A stretch of 64,000 bases of DNA from Lutibacter sp. A64 (GTDB lineage: Bacteria; Bacteroidota; Bacteroidia; Flavobacteriales; Flavobacteriaceae). The notes beneath the pieces were generated by a model. The model had not been told where the DNA came from. It saw only the letters and a program-made list of their open reading frames with translations, and made no database searches. Location: NCBI RefSeq assembly GCF_022429565.1, contig NZ_CP092487.1:2560001-2624000 (forward strand), given 5' to 3'. This document shows, in pieces, positions 25,668 to 34,500 of the stretch; position 1 is the stretch's first letter; the number at the start of each line of letters is the position of its first letter. The position numbers and the translations under genes were made by a program.

Positions 25668-26408
25668 ATGGACGAATTAAAATATATTGAGTTTGAAAAC
25701 TACCTAAAAAACAAACTCTCCCAAACAGAAAAAATAGCTTTTGAAACAAAGCTACAATCTAATGCTGATTTAAAACAAGAATTTGAAATATACAAAGCAT
25801 TAGAAACCTCTTTATCTTCAAAGTTTGAAAATGAAGAAGGTGAACAAGAACTAAGAAATACCTTAACTGGTCTAAGAAATCAGTTTATAAAAGAAGAAGA
25901 AGTTTCTAAAAAGAAAACTAAAGTAATTTCTTTATTTAACTATAAAAAATTATTAGTTGCTGCAAGTATTGCACTGCTTATCGGATTTTTCACCTTTAAA
26001 AATGGAAATCCTGCGTATAGTGATTTTGCCAATCATGCTAATTTAGAATTTACGGTTAGAGGCGATAATAACGAAACTATTAAAACTGCTGAAACCGCTT
26101 TTAATACTAAAAATTATACAACTGCATTTGCACAATTAACCGTACTTGAAAAAGAATTTCCTAACGATATAGAAATACAGTTATACAAAGCAATTTGTTT
26201 ATTAGAACTAGATGAATTTTCTCAAGCCGATACAATTTTTGAAACGATACGTACTGGGAATTCTGCTTTTTCAACCAAAGCAACTTGGTACAAAGCCTTA
26301 AGTTTATTAAAACAAAAAAAATTTGAAGCTTGTAAAAATACACTTAAAACAATACCAGAAAGTGCTGAAGAATATGAAATAGCTAAAAAACTTCTAAATA
26401 AACTATAA
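25668..26408 (+). CDS. Membrane TPR protein, probable anti-sigma partner
   Basis: A 246-aa single-pass membrane protein. Residues 1-90 are cytoplasmic and helical (MDELKYIEFENYLKNKLSQT), with the size and charge of an anti-sigma domain but no zinc-binding HxxxCxxC. A membrane helix lies at about 95-110 (LLVAASIALLIGFFTF). The outer part (about 130-246) holds tetratricopeptide-like repeats (AAETAFNTKNYTTAF-type helices, YKAICLLELDEFSQADTIFE, WYKALSLLKQKKFEACKNTL). It follows the sigma gene by 1 nt. The likely role is to hold the sigma factor until the periplasmic TPRs sense a signal; this is inferred from layout and position. Confidence 0.75.
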   Translation: MDELKYIEFENYLKNKLSQTEKIAFETKLQSNADLKQEFEIYKALETSLSSKFENEEGEQELRNTLTGLRNQFIKEEEVSKKKTKVISLFNYKKLLVAASIALLIGFFTFKNGNPAYSDFANHANLEFTVRGDNNETIKTAETAFNTKNYTTAFAQLTVLEKEFPNDIEIQLYKAICLLELDEFSQADTIFETIRTGNSAFSTKATWYKALSLLKQKKFEACKNTLKTIPESAEEYEIAKKLLNKL

Positions 26409-26521
26409 CCACATTTTTTATTTAGTTACTTTTATTGTCATAAAATACATTAGGGTTGACAAAAATATTAAAACCCTATTATACGATTTTATAAGAAAAA
26501 ATCCATTTAAAACATAGCACT

Positions 26522-26965
26522 ATGGCAAAATTGACCTCTATAAAGTTAGGTAAATTACCTGATTCCATTAATGTTGGAAATGCTTTAACAGAAGTTTCAA
26601 TTGAAGTAACAATTGATTTTCATAAAATAGACTTACAATTAGAAATGGAATATATGCTATTTCTTTTTGTATATGATATAAATGGTAAAATAGACATACC
26701 AATTATTATTGAAAATTGGGATAAAACAGAAGTTTATGGCATTTCAGATGATCGCCACGATCATTTAATGGGTACCATAAAACTCCCTATTAAAGCAACT
26801 AAATCTAAGCTTGTTTTAAATACTTCATTAGAATTAAATTTGGGAAAAATTTCAAAAGGAGATTCCTATTTTTCTAAACATATAGAAGTTTTTGGCACTT
26901 TAATTCCTGCTATTGGTAGAGCTTCAAATTGGTCTAAACCTAAAGAAGTAGGTATTGTATTTTAA
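26522..26965 (+). CDS. Conserved hypothetical protein, probable beta-sandwich
   Basis: A 147-aa protein without signal peptide or membrane helix. Alternating hydrophobic strands (NALTEVSIEVTIDFHKIDLQ, MLFLFVYDINGKIDIPIIIE) suggest a beta-sandwich. I do not recognise the family. It carries a short acidic and His-rich turn, SDDRHDHLMG (about 76-85). Upstream (26409-26521) is a weak hairpin TAGGGTT / AACCCTA. It is convergent with the gene ending at 26970, only 4 bp apart, with no terminator between them. Confidence 0.7.
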   Translation: MAKLTSIKLGKLPDSINVGNALTEVSIEVTIDFHKIDLQLEMEYMLFLFVYDINGKIDIPIIIENWDKTEVYGISDDRHDHLMGTIKLPIKATKSKLVLNTSLELNLGKISKGDSYFSKHIEVFGTLIPAIGRASNWSKPKEVGIVF

Positions 26966-26969
26966 AACC

Positions 26970-27680
26970 TTATTTTCTTAAACTCCATATTTCATAAATT
27001 GGAGTTCCTTTACTAGATAAACCAGAATGATGCCAGTTACCATCTTTTAAACTATAATCAAATTCTAAACTAGCTCCTACTCTAGTAACGTCTCTAGAAA
27101 AGAACTCAATATTCTCTGTATATTTTCCGTTAATGGTGGTATAAGTTCCACCACCAGTTGCCATAAATTGTTTGGTTTCGGTATTATAAGCTATCCACTG
27201 AAAACGCGTTCCAGATAAAATTTTCATAGTTTTTCTTGGTCTACTTGTATCTCTTGATTCTGTCTCGCCATTTCTAATTCTACCAGACATCAACCAGGAA
27301 CCTTGTAATGCTCCAGGTAATCCATTATCAATTTTTGTAAACTGAATATCTTCATCTACAATTTTTAAAACTGTATCAGAAATACTAATCTTAGAGTTTA
27401 ATTTTTCACCAACAAGTTCTGGATTATCTGTATTAAATTCTATTTTTTCTATCACAGAATTTCCTTCTAATTTCCAAGAACCTCCAGTAGTATTAATAAA
27501 TTCTCCATTTAAAGTATTGTAAGTTGTAGTAACTTTATAAGCATTTGAAAAGGTAATAATAGTTTTTAATTTTTCTCCTTTTTCAGAAGTAAAATACCTT
27601 TCCCAAGCACCTATAATGTTTTGCCCTTGAACCCCAAATGATGCAAATACACAGATAAGAATAACAGTTATTTTTTTCAT
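26970..27680 (-). CDS. Secreted two-domain lipocalin-like protein, function unknown
   Basis: A 236-aa secreted protein with a signal peptide ending GVQG (about residue 19). It appears to be an internal duplication. Each half starts with a G-x-W motif (GAWERYFTSEKGEKLKTIIT at about 24; GSWLMSGRIRNGETESRD at about 127) followed by strands leading to a TGG turn (FINTTGGSW; FMATGGGTY). This is the pattern of lipocalin-like Bacteroidota proteins labelled only 'membrane or secreted protein'. The second half ends in IYEIWSLRK. No enzyme motif was seen. Confidence 0.75.
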   Translation of the reverse strand: MKKITVILICVFASFGVQGQNIIGAWERYFTSEKGEKLKTIITFSNAYKVTTTYNTLNGEFINTTGGSWKLEGNSVIEKIEFNTDNPELVGEKLNSKISISDTVLKIVDEDIQFTKIDNGLPGALQGSWLMSGRIRNGETESRDTSRPRKTMKILSGTRFQWIAYNTETKQFMATGGGTYTTINGKYTENIEFFSRDVTRVGASLEFDYSLKDGNWHHSGLSSKGTPIYEIWSLRK

Positions 27681-27785
27681 AATTATAGATTTTTAAATTT
27701 TAAAACACACTTTGCACAAGCTTTTTAAATACTTATATATAAATCAATTACCTTAAATATATAAAATAAAATTAAACTTTATTAC

Positions 27786-27823
27786 AAAAAAATAGCTTGA
27801 ACAATTATCCAAGCTATTTTTTT
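27786..27823 (-). terminator. Terminator of the tetR-doxX-peroxiredoxin operon
   Basis: A perfect stem (AAAAAAATAGCTTG / CAAGCTATTTTTTT) with a 10-nt loop and T runs on both strands, 47 nt after the peroxiredoxin stop. Confidence 0.8.
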
Positions 27824-27869
27824 ATTAACCTAATCACTTTTTAAAAATAGTGCTTATTTCATTAAATAA

Positions 27870-28640
27870 TTACTTATTCATTTCTTCCAAGAACTTTGTA
27901 ATAACACTTGGTTCTGCTCTTTTTCTATAATCAAAATCTACAAACGCATATACTATTTTTCCATCTGTATTAATAATATATGTAGCTGCAATTGGCAACT
28001 CGTTTGAAGCATCACCATTATGTCCATTTAAATCAAATTTTTGATTGTAAATATTAGCAACATCATCAGTTAATTTATATACAACTCCATATTGTTTTCC
28101 TACTACATTACCAACATCACTTAATACCTCAAACTCAAGATTGTGTTTTTCTGAAGTACTTATAGACTCATCTGGCAATTCTGGTGATAATGCAATTAAA
28201 TTAGCTCCTTGCGCTTTAAAATTTGGTAATTCTTCTTGTAAAGAATGAAGTGTTATATTACAATACGGACACCATCCACCTCTATACCAAGTTAAAACAA
28301 CTGGTCCTTTATCTAAATAACTTTTAAGATCTACGTCTTCTCCAATTGCATTTTTTAAACTAAAATTTGGAGCTAAATCTCCAACTTTTTTAGCAGATTC
28401 TAATACACCACTGTTTTCTACAGCTTCAAAACCCTCTTTATAGATTTTTTTGGTGGTATCATCTGCTTTTTTGTTGAAATTATTCTTTCTTTCATCTAAT
28501 ACAGCTTGTAAAGATGAATTTTCTTCTTTTACTTCCATAGTTGTGGTATCTTCAGTTTTAGATTTATTAGTTTTTACATTATCACAAGCGTAAATACTGA
28601 TTATAAGGACACTTAATGTTGCTATTTTAATAAATTTCAT
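27870..28640 (-). CDS. Peroxiredoxin-like (AhpC/TSA fold) lipoprotein
   Basis: A 256-aa lipoprotein with lipobox IYAC (Cys19), a charged linker to about residue 85, then a thioredoxin-fold redoxin domain starting GDLAPNFSLKNAIGED. The active site is RGGWCPYCN with Cys124 and Cys127, a CxxC arrangement typical of the 'peroxiredoxin-like' family rather than classical 2-Cys AhpC. It is probably a periplasm-facing peroxidase or disulphide reductase. Its start overlaps the doxX stop by 4 nt (ATGA), and tetR precedes doxX, so the three genes form an operon that may respond to an oxidant or quinone-like compound. Confidence 0.88.
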   Translation of the reverse strand: MKFIKIATLSVLIISIYACDNVKTNKSKTEDTTTMEVKEENSSLQAVLDERKNNFNKKADDTTKKIYKEGFEAVENSGVLESAKKVGDLAPNFSLKNAIGEDVDLKSYLDKGPVVLTWYRGGWCPYCNITLHSLQEELPNFKAQGANLIALSPELPDESISTSEKHNLEFEVLSDVGNVVGKQYGVVYKLTDDVANIYNQKFDLNGHNGDASNELPIAATYIINTDGKIVYAFVDFDYRKRAEPSVITKFLEEMNK

Positions 28641-29089
28641 GTAGTAGTTTTTTTAATTATTAATTTATTTTGAATTATATATAAGTTGATAGACGAAAAT
28701 ACAATTACCCCAATTGCAATATAAACCAATAATAATTTTGGCTCGATCCTTAAAAAATATTCAGCCAACAATGCACCTACCATTGTAAGTAAACCAGCTA
28801 AATTAGTTAGTTTAGTAAATAAAATATACTGTGTTTGCTGTTTGACTCCCATTTTATTATCTAATAATGTAAATAATGAAGTAGCTAAATAACCAAGAAA
28901 TATAAATAGAATTATTATCCCAGTAAATACCCTAAAAAATGTTGGATCTATACCTAAAGGCTTTGCCATCTCTATAAAAGCTTTTACAGAAATTTCCCAT
29001 CCTGTAAGTTTTGATATTGCAAAACGAGACAATACAAGCCCCATTAATAAGTTGGTAGTAAATAATACAATTTTTATAATTTTATTCAT
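28637..29089 (-). CDS. DoxX-like four-helix membrane protein
   Basis: A 150-aa membrane protein with four hydrophobic segments (about 5-25, 50-74, 87-107, 113-137). The N-terminal pattern (GLVLSRFAISKLTGWEISVKAF) and the FRVFTGIIILFIFLGYLA segment fit the DoxX family, often linked to redox or quinone-related processes. It is the middle gene of an operon with a TetR regulator and a peroxiredoxin-like protein, and translation is coupled to the latter by a 4-nt overlap. The exact role is unknown. Confidence 0.8.
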   Translation of the reverse strand: MNKIIKIVLFTTNLLMGLVLSRFAISKLTGWEISVKAFIEMAKPLGIDPTFFRVFTGIIILFIFLGYLATSLFTLLDNKMGVKQQTQYILFTKLTNLAGLLTMVGALLAEYFLRIEPKLLLVYIAIGVIVFSSINLYIIQNKLIIKKTTT

Positions 29090-29127
29090 TATTTCTAAAC
29101 ACTTAGTTAGTTATTAATTAAATTTTT

Positions 29128-29688
29128 TTATATGCTTTTAAAAATATTTTGGATGTAATTTTCCAATTGTTGTTGATTAAAAACACGAGTTGCTGAAGAA
29201 AAACCAAACATAGCTATTATTAAAAAATCTGCTTTTTGTTCTATTTGAGTTTGGTCAAATATATTTTCTTCTTTTAATTTTAAAATAAAAGCATTCCTTA
29301 CGTCTAAGGTATAATCTGTTAGCATTTTTTTTACTAACTCATCAACACTCCCAATAAATTCGTTTGCAGTATTGGTTATTAAACAGCCTTTAAAAATTGT
29401 TTTTTCACTAGAAAAATCTATAAAATCATAAAAATATTGTTTAATAGCTAAAACTCCATTTGCTTTTTTCATTTTATTAATAAGCACATGTAATTTTTTA
29501 TTATAGCATCTTAAACTCTCAATTAAAATTCCATTTTTACTACCAAAACTAGCATAAATAGAAAATTTATTAATACCCATTTCTTTCTCTAACTGTTGCA
29601 TAGAAGTAGTTTCATAACCATTTTTCCAAAAAAGATTCATAGCTTTTTCTAAAACTTCTTGCTCGTTATATTTTTTTACTCTAGGCAT
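29128..29688 (-). CDS. TetR/AcrR-family transcriptional regulator
   Basis: A 186-aa regulator. The N-terminal helix-turn-helix is typical (EKAMNLFWKNGYETTSMQQLEKEMGINKFSIYASFGSK, about 14-51), close to the YxaF/NemR-type group, with a C-terminal ligand-binding domain (about 60-186). It is the first gene of the operon that includes the doxX-like and peroxiredoxin-like genes. A 10-bp palindrome overlapping its -7 element suggests it represses its own operon until a ligand binds. Confidence 0.92.
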   Translation of the reverse strand: MPRVKKYNEQEVLEKAMNLFWKNGYETTSMQQLEKEMGINKFSIYASFGSKNGILIESLRCYNKKLHVLINKMKKANGVLAIKQYFYDFIDFSSEKTIFKGCLITNTANEFIGSVDELVKKMLTDYTLDVRNAFILKLKEENIFDQTQIEQKADFLIIAMFGFSSATRVFNQQQLENYIQNIFKSI

Positions 29689-29705
29689 TCTAAAATTTTA
29701 CACCA

Positions 29706-29721
29706 CAAAACTAAACGTTTA
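29706..29721 (-). promoter_or_regulatory. tetR promoter with overlapping operator palindrome
   Basis: The minus-strand -7 element TAGTTTTG (29713-29706) overlaps the perfect palindrome TAAACGTTTA (29712-29721), extended to CTAAA-N6-TTTAG at 29711-29726. It is 24 bp before the tetR ATG. Overlap of promoter and dyad is what autorepression needs. Confidence 0.5.
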
Positions 29722-29811
29722 TTTAGAAACAATAGATTAAAAAAATGTTAAAAACTTTATTTTAGATTTAAAACACATTTTTTTAAACTTTAAACAAGTT
29801 GTTTTTTTAAT

Positions 29812-29819
29812 TACTTTTG
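29812..29819 (+). promoter_or_regulatory. Candidate -7 element of tatD
   Basis: Reads TACTTTTG (TAnnTTTG) and ends 4 nt before the ATG at 29824. The transcript would begin at or next to the start codon, giving a leaderless mRNA. Confidence 0.45.
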
Positions 29820-29823
29820 CGCT

Positions 29824-30591
29824 ATGATAATTACAGATACACATACGCATTTATACAGCGAACAATTTAATGAAGACAAAAATGAAATGATACAACGCGC
29901 TTTAGATGCTAACGTTTCTCGTTTTTTTATCCCTGCAATTGATTCTACCTATTTACCTGCAATGTTAGATTTGGAAAAATCATTTCCTAAAAATATGTTT
30001 TTAATGATGGGTTTACACCCAACTCACGTTAAAGAAAATGTTGAAGAAGAGTTAGCTTTTGTAAAAAAATGGCTGGATAAACGTACGTTTTATGCTGTTG
30101 GAGAAATTGGTATAGATTTATTTTGGGACAAAACTTTTTTAAAAGAACAACAATATGCCTTTAAACAGCAAATTAAATGGGCTAAAGAAAAAAAATTACC
30201 AATTGTTATACATTGTAGAGATGCTTTTAATGAAGTTTTTGAAGTTTTAGAAGAGGTTAATGATGCAAATTTATTTGGAATTTTTCATTGTTTTACCGGG
30301 ACTTTAGAACAAGCTAAAAAAGCAATTTCATACAATATGAAATTAGGAATTGGAGGTGTGGTAACGTTTAAAAATGGTAAAATAGATCAGTTTTTAAATG
30401 AAATTGCTATAGAGCATATTGTTTTAGAAACCGACGCTCCTTATTTGGCACCTACACCATTTCGTGGTAAAAGAAATGAAAGCAGCTATATTACAAAAGT
30501 GTTAGATAAACTAGTAGATATTTATGGGTTAACACCACAAGAAATTGCTGAAATAACTACGCAAAATTCAAAAGACATTTTTAAAATTTAA
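29824..30591 (+). CDS. tatD: TatD-family metal-dependent deoxyribonuclease
   Basis: A 255-aa TIM-barrel hydrolase with the full TatD metal set: THTHLYSEQF (His6/His8), GLHPTHVKEN, GEIGIDLFW (Glu near 95), IHCRDAF, HCFTGT and LETDAPYLAP. Family members act as 3'-5' exonucleases in DNA repair and degradation. No usual ribosome-binding site precedes the ATG, and a -7 element ends 4 nt upstream. Its last 4 bp overlap the convergent lipoprotein gene. It is not linked to tat transport genes. Confidence 0.93.
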   Translation: MIITDTHTHLYSEQFNEDKNEMIQRALDANVSRFFIPAIDSTYLPAMLDLEKSFPKNMFLMMGLHPTHVKENVEEELAFVKKWLDKRTFYAVGEIGIDLFWDKTFLKEQQYAFKQQIKWAKEKKLPIVIHCRDAFNEVFEVLEEVNDANLFGIFHCFTGTLEQAKKAISYNMKLGIGGVVTFKNGKIDQFLNEIAIEHIVLETDAPYLAPTPFRGKRNESSYITKVLDKLVDIYGLTPQEIAEITTQNSKDIFKI

Positions 30592-30956
30592 TCTGTTTGC
30601 ATTCTAATAAAAGGTAATTCTGAATAATTTTCTAAAATAAGTGCTCCTTCAGAATTGATAGCGTATTTGGTTTTAATTGTTTTTTCATACTCATCAAACG
30701 TCAATGTATCTTTATCTAAACTCCAATTAAACTGAACAAGTGAAGAAACAATTTTAGTATCCATAGTACCTTCTTTATAAATTCTTAATCCAGTATTATC
30801 TTCTTGAAAAATTAATTTAAACTCAAAATCATCACTAAAATCACTTCGCATCCATTCACCAACTAATTGATTTGAATAGTCCATTTCATCCTCATTATCA
30901 CAAGATAGTACAGAAGAGAAAATTAAAAGAATTAAAATAAATTTAAAAGCTTTCAT
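30588..30956 (-). CDS. Small lipocalin-like lipoprotein, function unknown
   Basis: A 122-aa lipoprotein with lipobox VLSC (Cys19) followed by acidic residues (DNEDEMD), a common surface-export signal in Bacteroidota. The mature part starts with the lipocalin-type motif LVGEWMRSDFSDD, followed by alternating beta strands (FEFKLIFQEDNTGLRIY, FNWSLDKDTLTFDEYEK). It probably folds as a small beta barrel. The 3' end overlaps tatD by 4 bp on the opposite strand. A -7 element lies 7 nt before the start. Confidence 0.78.
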   Translation of the reverse strand: MKAFKFILILLIFSSVLSCDNEDEMDYSNQLVGEWMRSDFSDDFEFKLIFQEDNTGLRIYKEGTMDTKIVSSLVQFNWSLDKDTLTFDEYEKTIKTKYAINSEGALILENYSELPFIRMQTD

Positions 30957-30963
30957 ATTAAAA

Positions 30964-30971
30964 CAAAGTTA
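30964..30971 (-). promoter_or_regulatory. Candidate -7 element of the small lipoprotein gene
   Basis: Minus strand reads TAACTTTG (TAnnTTTG), ending 7 nt before the ATG at 30956, so the leader would be only a few bases. Confidence 0.4.
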
Positions 30972-31084
30972 ATGTAAAAAAACATTAAAAAGCTTAACTA
31001 CTGATAAATAGCGTGTTTTTCTAACCATTGGTAGGTTCTTATAAATAAATGTATCTTTAAAACCAATAAATGAAATAAAAACAA

Positions 31085-31567
31085 TTGGAAAAATTTAAAA
31101 TAAGCTATTTAAAAACACCTATTGGAACTGCTAAGGTTGAAGGAAATTCTGATGGAATTTCAAAAATTACTGTTATAGATGATGTAATTAGTACTTCAAA
31201 AGAAATACCAACCTGTTTAAAAGATTGTGTTTTACAGTTAGATGAATATTTTACTGGAAAACGAAGCACTTTCAACTTAAAATTAAATCCGCAAGGAACC
31301 GAATTTCAAAAAAAAATTTGGACAGAATTACAACAAGTCCCCTTTGGAAAAACCAGCACATACCTAAAACAAAGCAAGGCAATTGGTAACGTAAAAGCAA
31401 TTAGAGCAGTTGCCGCTGCTAATGGTAAAAACCCACTTTGGATTGTAATACCTTGCCATAGAATTATTGGAAGTGATGGTTCTTTAATAGGTTATGCCGG
31501 TGGTTTATGGCGAAAAAAGTGGTTATTAGAACACGAAAATCCATCTACACAACAGTCATTATTTTAA
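31085..31567 (+). CDS. ogt: Methylated-DNA--protein-cysteine methyltransferase
   Basis: A 160-aa suicide DNA-repair protein that moves the methyl group of O6-methylguanine to its own Cys. The acceptor is Cys124 in IPCHRIIGSDG (PCHR motif at 123-126). The DNA-binding helix region EFQKKIWTELQQVPFGKTSTY and the C-terminal GYAGGLWRKKWLLEHE are typical. No Ada-type N-terminal domain is present. The start is TTG at 31085: the nearest upstream ATG (31070) is out of frame and meets a stop at once. The next gene's promoter lies just after its stop. Confidence 0.94.
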   Translation: MEKFKISYLKTPIGTAKVEGNSDGISKITVIDDVISTSKEIPTCLKDCVLQLDEYFTGKRSTFNLKLNPQGTEFQKKIWTELQQVPFGKTSTYLKQSKAIGNVKAIRAVAAANGKNPLWIVIPCHRIIGSDGSLIGYAGGLWRKKWLLEHENPSTQQSLF

Positions 31568-31569
31568 AC

Positions 31570-31577
31570 TATTTTTG
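31570..31577 (+). promoter_or_regulatory. Candidate -7 element of the large outer-membrane protein gene
   Basis: Reads TATTTTTG (TAnnTTTG), 22 nt before the ATG at 31600. It supports that start over the longer frame opening at 31507. Confidence 0.45.
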
Positions 31578-31599
31578 TGCAAACTCCATTCGTATAAAA

Positions 31600-34500
31600 A
31601 TGAAAAAATGCTTTCTCTTAATAATTCTATTAGTTAGCTTAATTTCCAATGCCCAAAACGGATCTAAAAACCATCATAAAAAAACATTTATTGTAAAAAA
31701 CGATTCAATAAGAATTGATTCTGTAAGTATTACCCCTTTTAACTTTAAGGTATTTTCTAAAAACAATATACTGATTGATAGCTCAGAATATAGCATTGAT
31801 TTTTCAAAAGCATTATTGGTTTTTAATTCAAAAAATACATTTTCTGAAATTAGTGTTAAATACACATCGTATCCAGATTTTTTAACTAAAGAATATACTG
31901 TGTTTGATAAAAAATTAATTGTTCCCAATAGCTCAAATCAAACGCAATTATACAGCTTAACAACAAATCAAGATAAATTACCTTTTAAACCTTTTAACGG
32001 CTTAAATACCGCTGGAAATATTACCAGAGGCTTATCTGTTGGAAATAACCAAAATGGTGTTGTAAACTCTTCATTAGATTTACAAATTGTAGGAAAACTA
32101 TCAGATAAAATAAGCTTAAAAGCCGCTATTTTAGATACTAACTTACCTATTCAAGAAAATGGAAATACCTATAAATTAAACGAATTTGACCGTGTTTTTA
32201 TTGAATTATCAAGCGATAATTGGAATATAAATGCTGGAGATATCTATTTAAATAACTACGAAACTTCATTTTTAAATTTTAATAAAAAAGTGTCTGGTTT
32301 GGGTATAAATGCCAAAATTTTAAATGATAATTCTGAAATTGACATTGAAACTTCGGGTGCTATTGTAAAAGGGAAATACAAAAAAATAGAGTTTAATGGT
32401 TTAGAAGGCAATCAAGGTCCTTATAGTTTGTCAGACAATACTAGTAGTTATATCTTAATTTTATCTGGAACCGAGCAAATTTATGTTAATGGAATACCTC
32501 TTAAACGCGGTGAAGAAAACGATTACATCATAGATTATAACACCGCAGAAATTATGTTTACAACTACATATCCAATTACTGCAGATATGCGCATTACTGC
32601 TGAATATCAATATACAGATAGAGTTTATACGCGTTTTGTAACCTATAATAATATAGCTTATAAAAGTGATAAATTAAGCGTTAGCGGTTATTTTTACAAT
32701 GAAAACGACCTAAAAAACCAACCTTTAGAACAAGATTTATCAGACGAGCAAAAACAATTACTTTCTGAAGCTGGGAATAATTCTAACCTAATGGTTACGC
32801 CTTCGGCTTATATAGACAGCTATTCTGAAGACAAAATATTATATAAAAAAAAACTTATTGGAACTTCAGAAATTTTTGAATACTCAACAAATGAAGCAGA
32901 TGAATTATACAATGTTGCCTTTACTTATGTTGGTGAAAACACTGGAAGTTATATCTTAAAAGATGTTATTGCGCTCGGAAAAATTTACGAATATGCTGGA
33001 GAAAACGCAGGAAATTACAACCCAATTACTCAATTAATTGCTCCCAATAAATTGCAAGTTTCAGTTTTTAAAGCAACATACAACCCAACAGAAAAAACAA
33101 CTATTAATGCAGAAACTGCATTTAGTAATAATGATGAGAATTTATTTTCTAACCTAGATGATTCAGCTAACAACGGATTGGCATCAAAATTGAATTGGGA
33201 TCAAATTATATTTCAAAAAAAATGGCAATTAAAAAGCAATCTAAAATATGACTTTATAAACAGTAAATTTAAAAGTATTGAACGCATACAAAGTATAGAA
33301 TTTAATAGAGATTGGAATATTGAAACCATTAGTGGAAATCAGAAATTAATTAGTAGCTCTCTAAGCTTATCAAACCAAAAAAACAATGCTATTAATTATC
33401 TATTTGAAAACTTAGAATTTAGCGATTCTTTTAAAGGAAACAAACATCATTTATTTGGAAATTTAACTCATAAAAATAGCAATTTACAATTTAACACAAG
33501 CATTTTAAATAATAAAACCTCATTTGAAGAAGGAACTTTTTTAAGGTATTATATCAGTTCTAAATACAACCTTTTAAAAAGTTGGTATGGTATAACTTTT
33601 AATGGTGAAAACAATAAACGAACAGAAATTATAACAAAAACAGCTTTAAAAACGAGTCATAAATTTAATGAAATTGAAGCTTTTTTTGGAGTTGGAGATT
33701 CAACAGACGTTTATACACAATTTGGTGTAAACTTTAGAACTACAGACAGTATTCAGAATACCAATTTTGAACAAGTAAATAACTCTAAAACATTTTATTT
33801 AAAATCTACATTATTAGCTTCAAAAACAACAAATTTAAAGGCTTATATTAATTATAGAACGGTTGATAATTTAAACTTTAAAAACGAAAATTCTTTAAAT
33901 TCTAAAATAACCTATAATCAACAATTATTTAACCAGTTCTTAAATTTTAATACAAGTTATCAAACACTTTCTGGAACCTTACCACAACAAGATTATACGT
34001 ATATAAAAACCGAACCAGGACAAGGTTTTTACACTTGGATAGATTATAACAATAATGAAATTAAAGAGCTTAACGAGTTTGAAATTGCTCAATTTACCGA
34101 TCAAGCAACCTATTTAAGAGTAATTTTACCAAGTTTAAATTATATTGCAACACATCAAAACAAGTTTTCGCAAATAGTAGCAATAAATCCACAACAATGG
34201 AATGCTAAAACTGGATTTAAAAAATTGATTTCACATTTTTACAATCAAACGTATATTTTAATTGATAGCAAACAAAAAAAGGAAGCTGATGCATTTAATC
34301 TAAATCCATTTAAAACAAACAATCCAAATTTATTAGGATTAAATTTTAACCTAAACAATAGTTTTTATTTTAACAAAGGCTTAAAAACCTATTCTACTAC
34401 TTATAATTTTATAAATTCTAAAAGTAAAAACACCACAACAATAGATAATTTAGAAAACACTATTCAACAACACAAATTACAATTTGAACATAAAATAGGT

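Noticed and set aside
26455-26484. TTGACA with TATACG 18 nt later, like an E. coli sigma-70 promoter.
   Set aside because: The housekeeping promoters of Bacteroidota have a different consensus (TTTG / TAnnTTTG), so the match is probably chance in AT-rich DNA.
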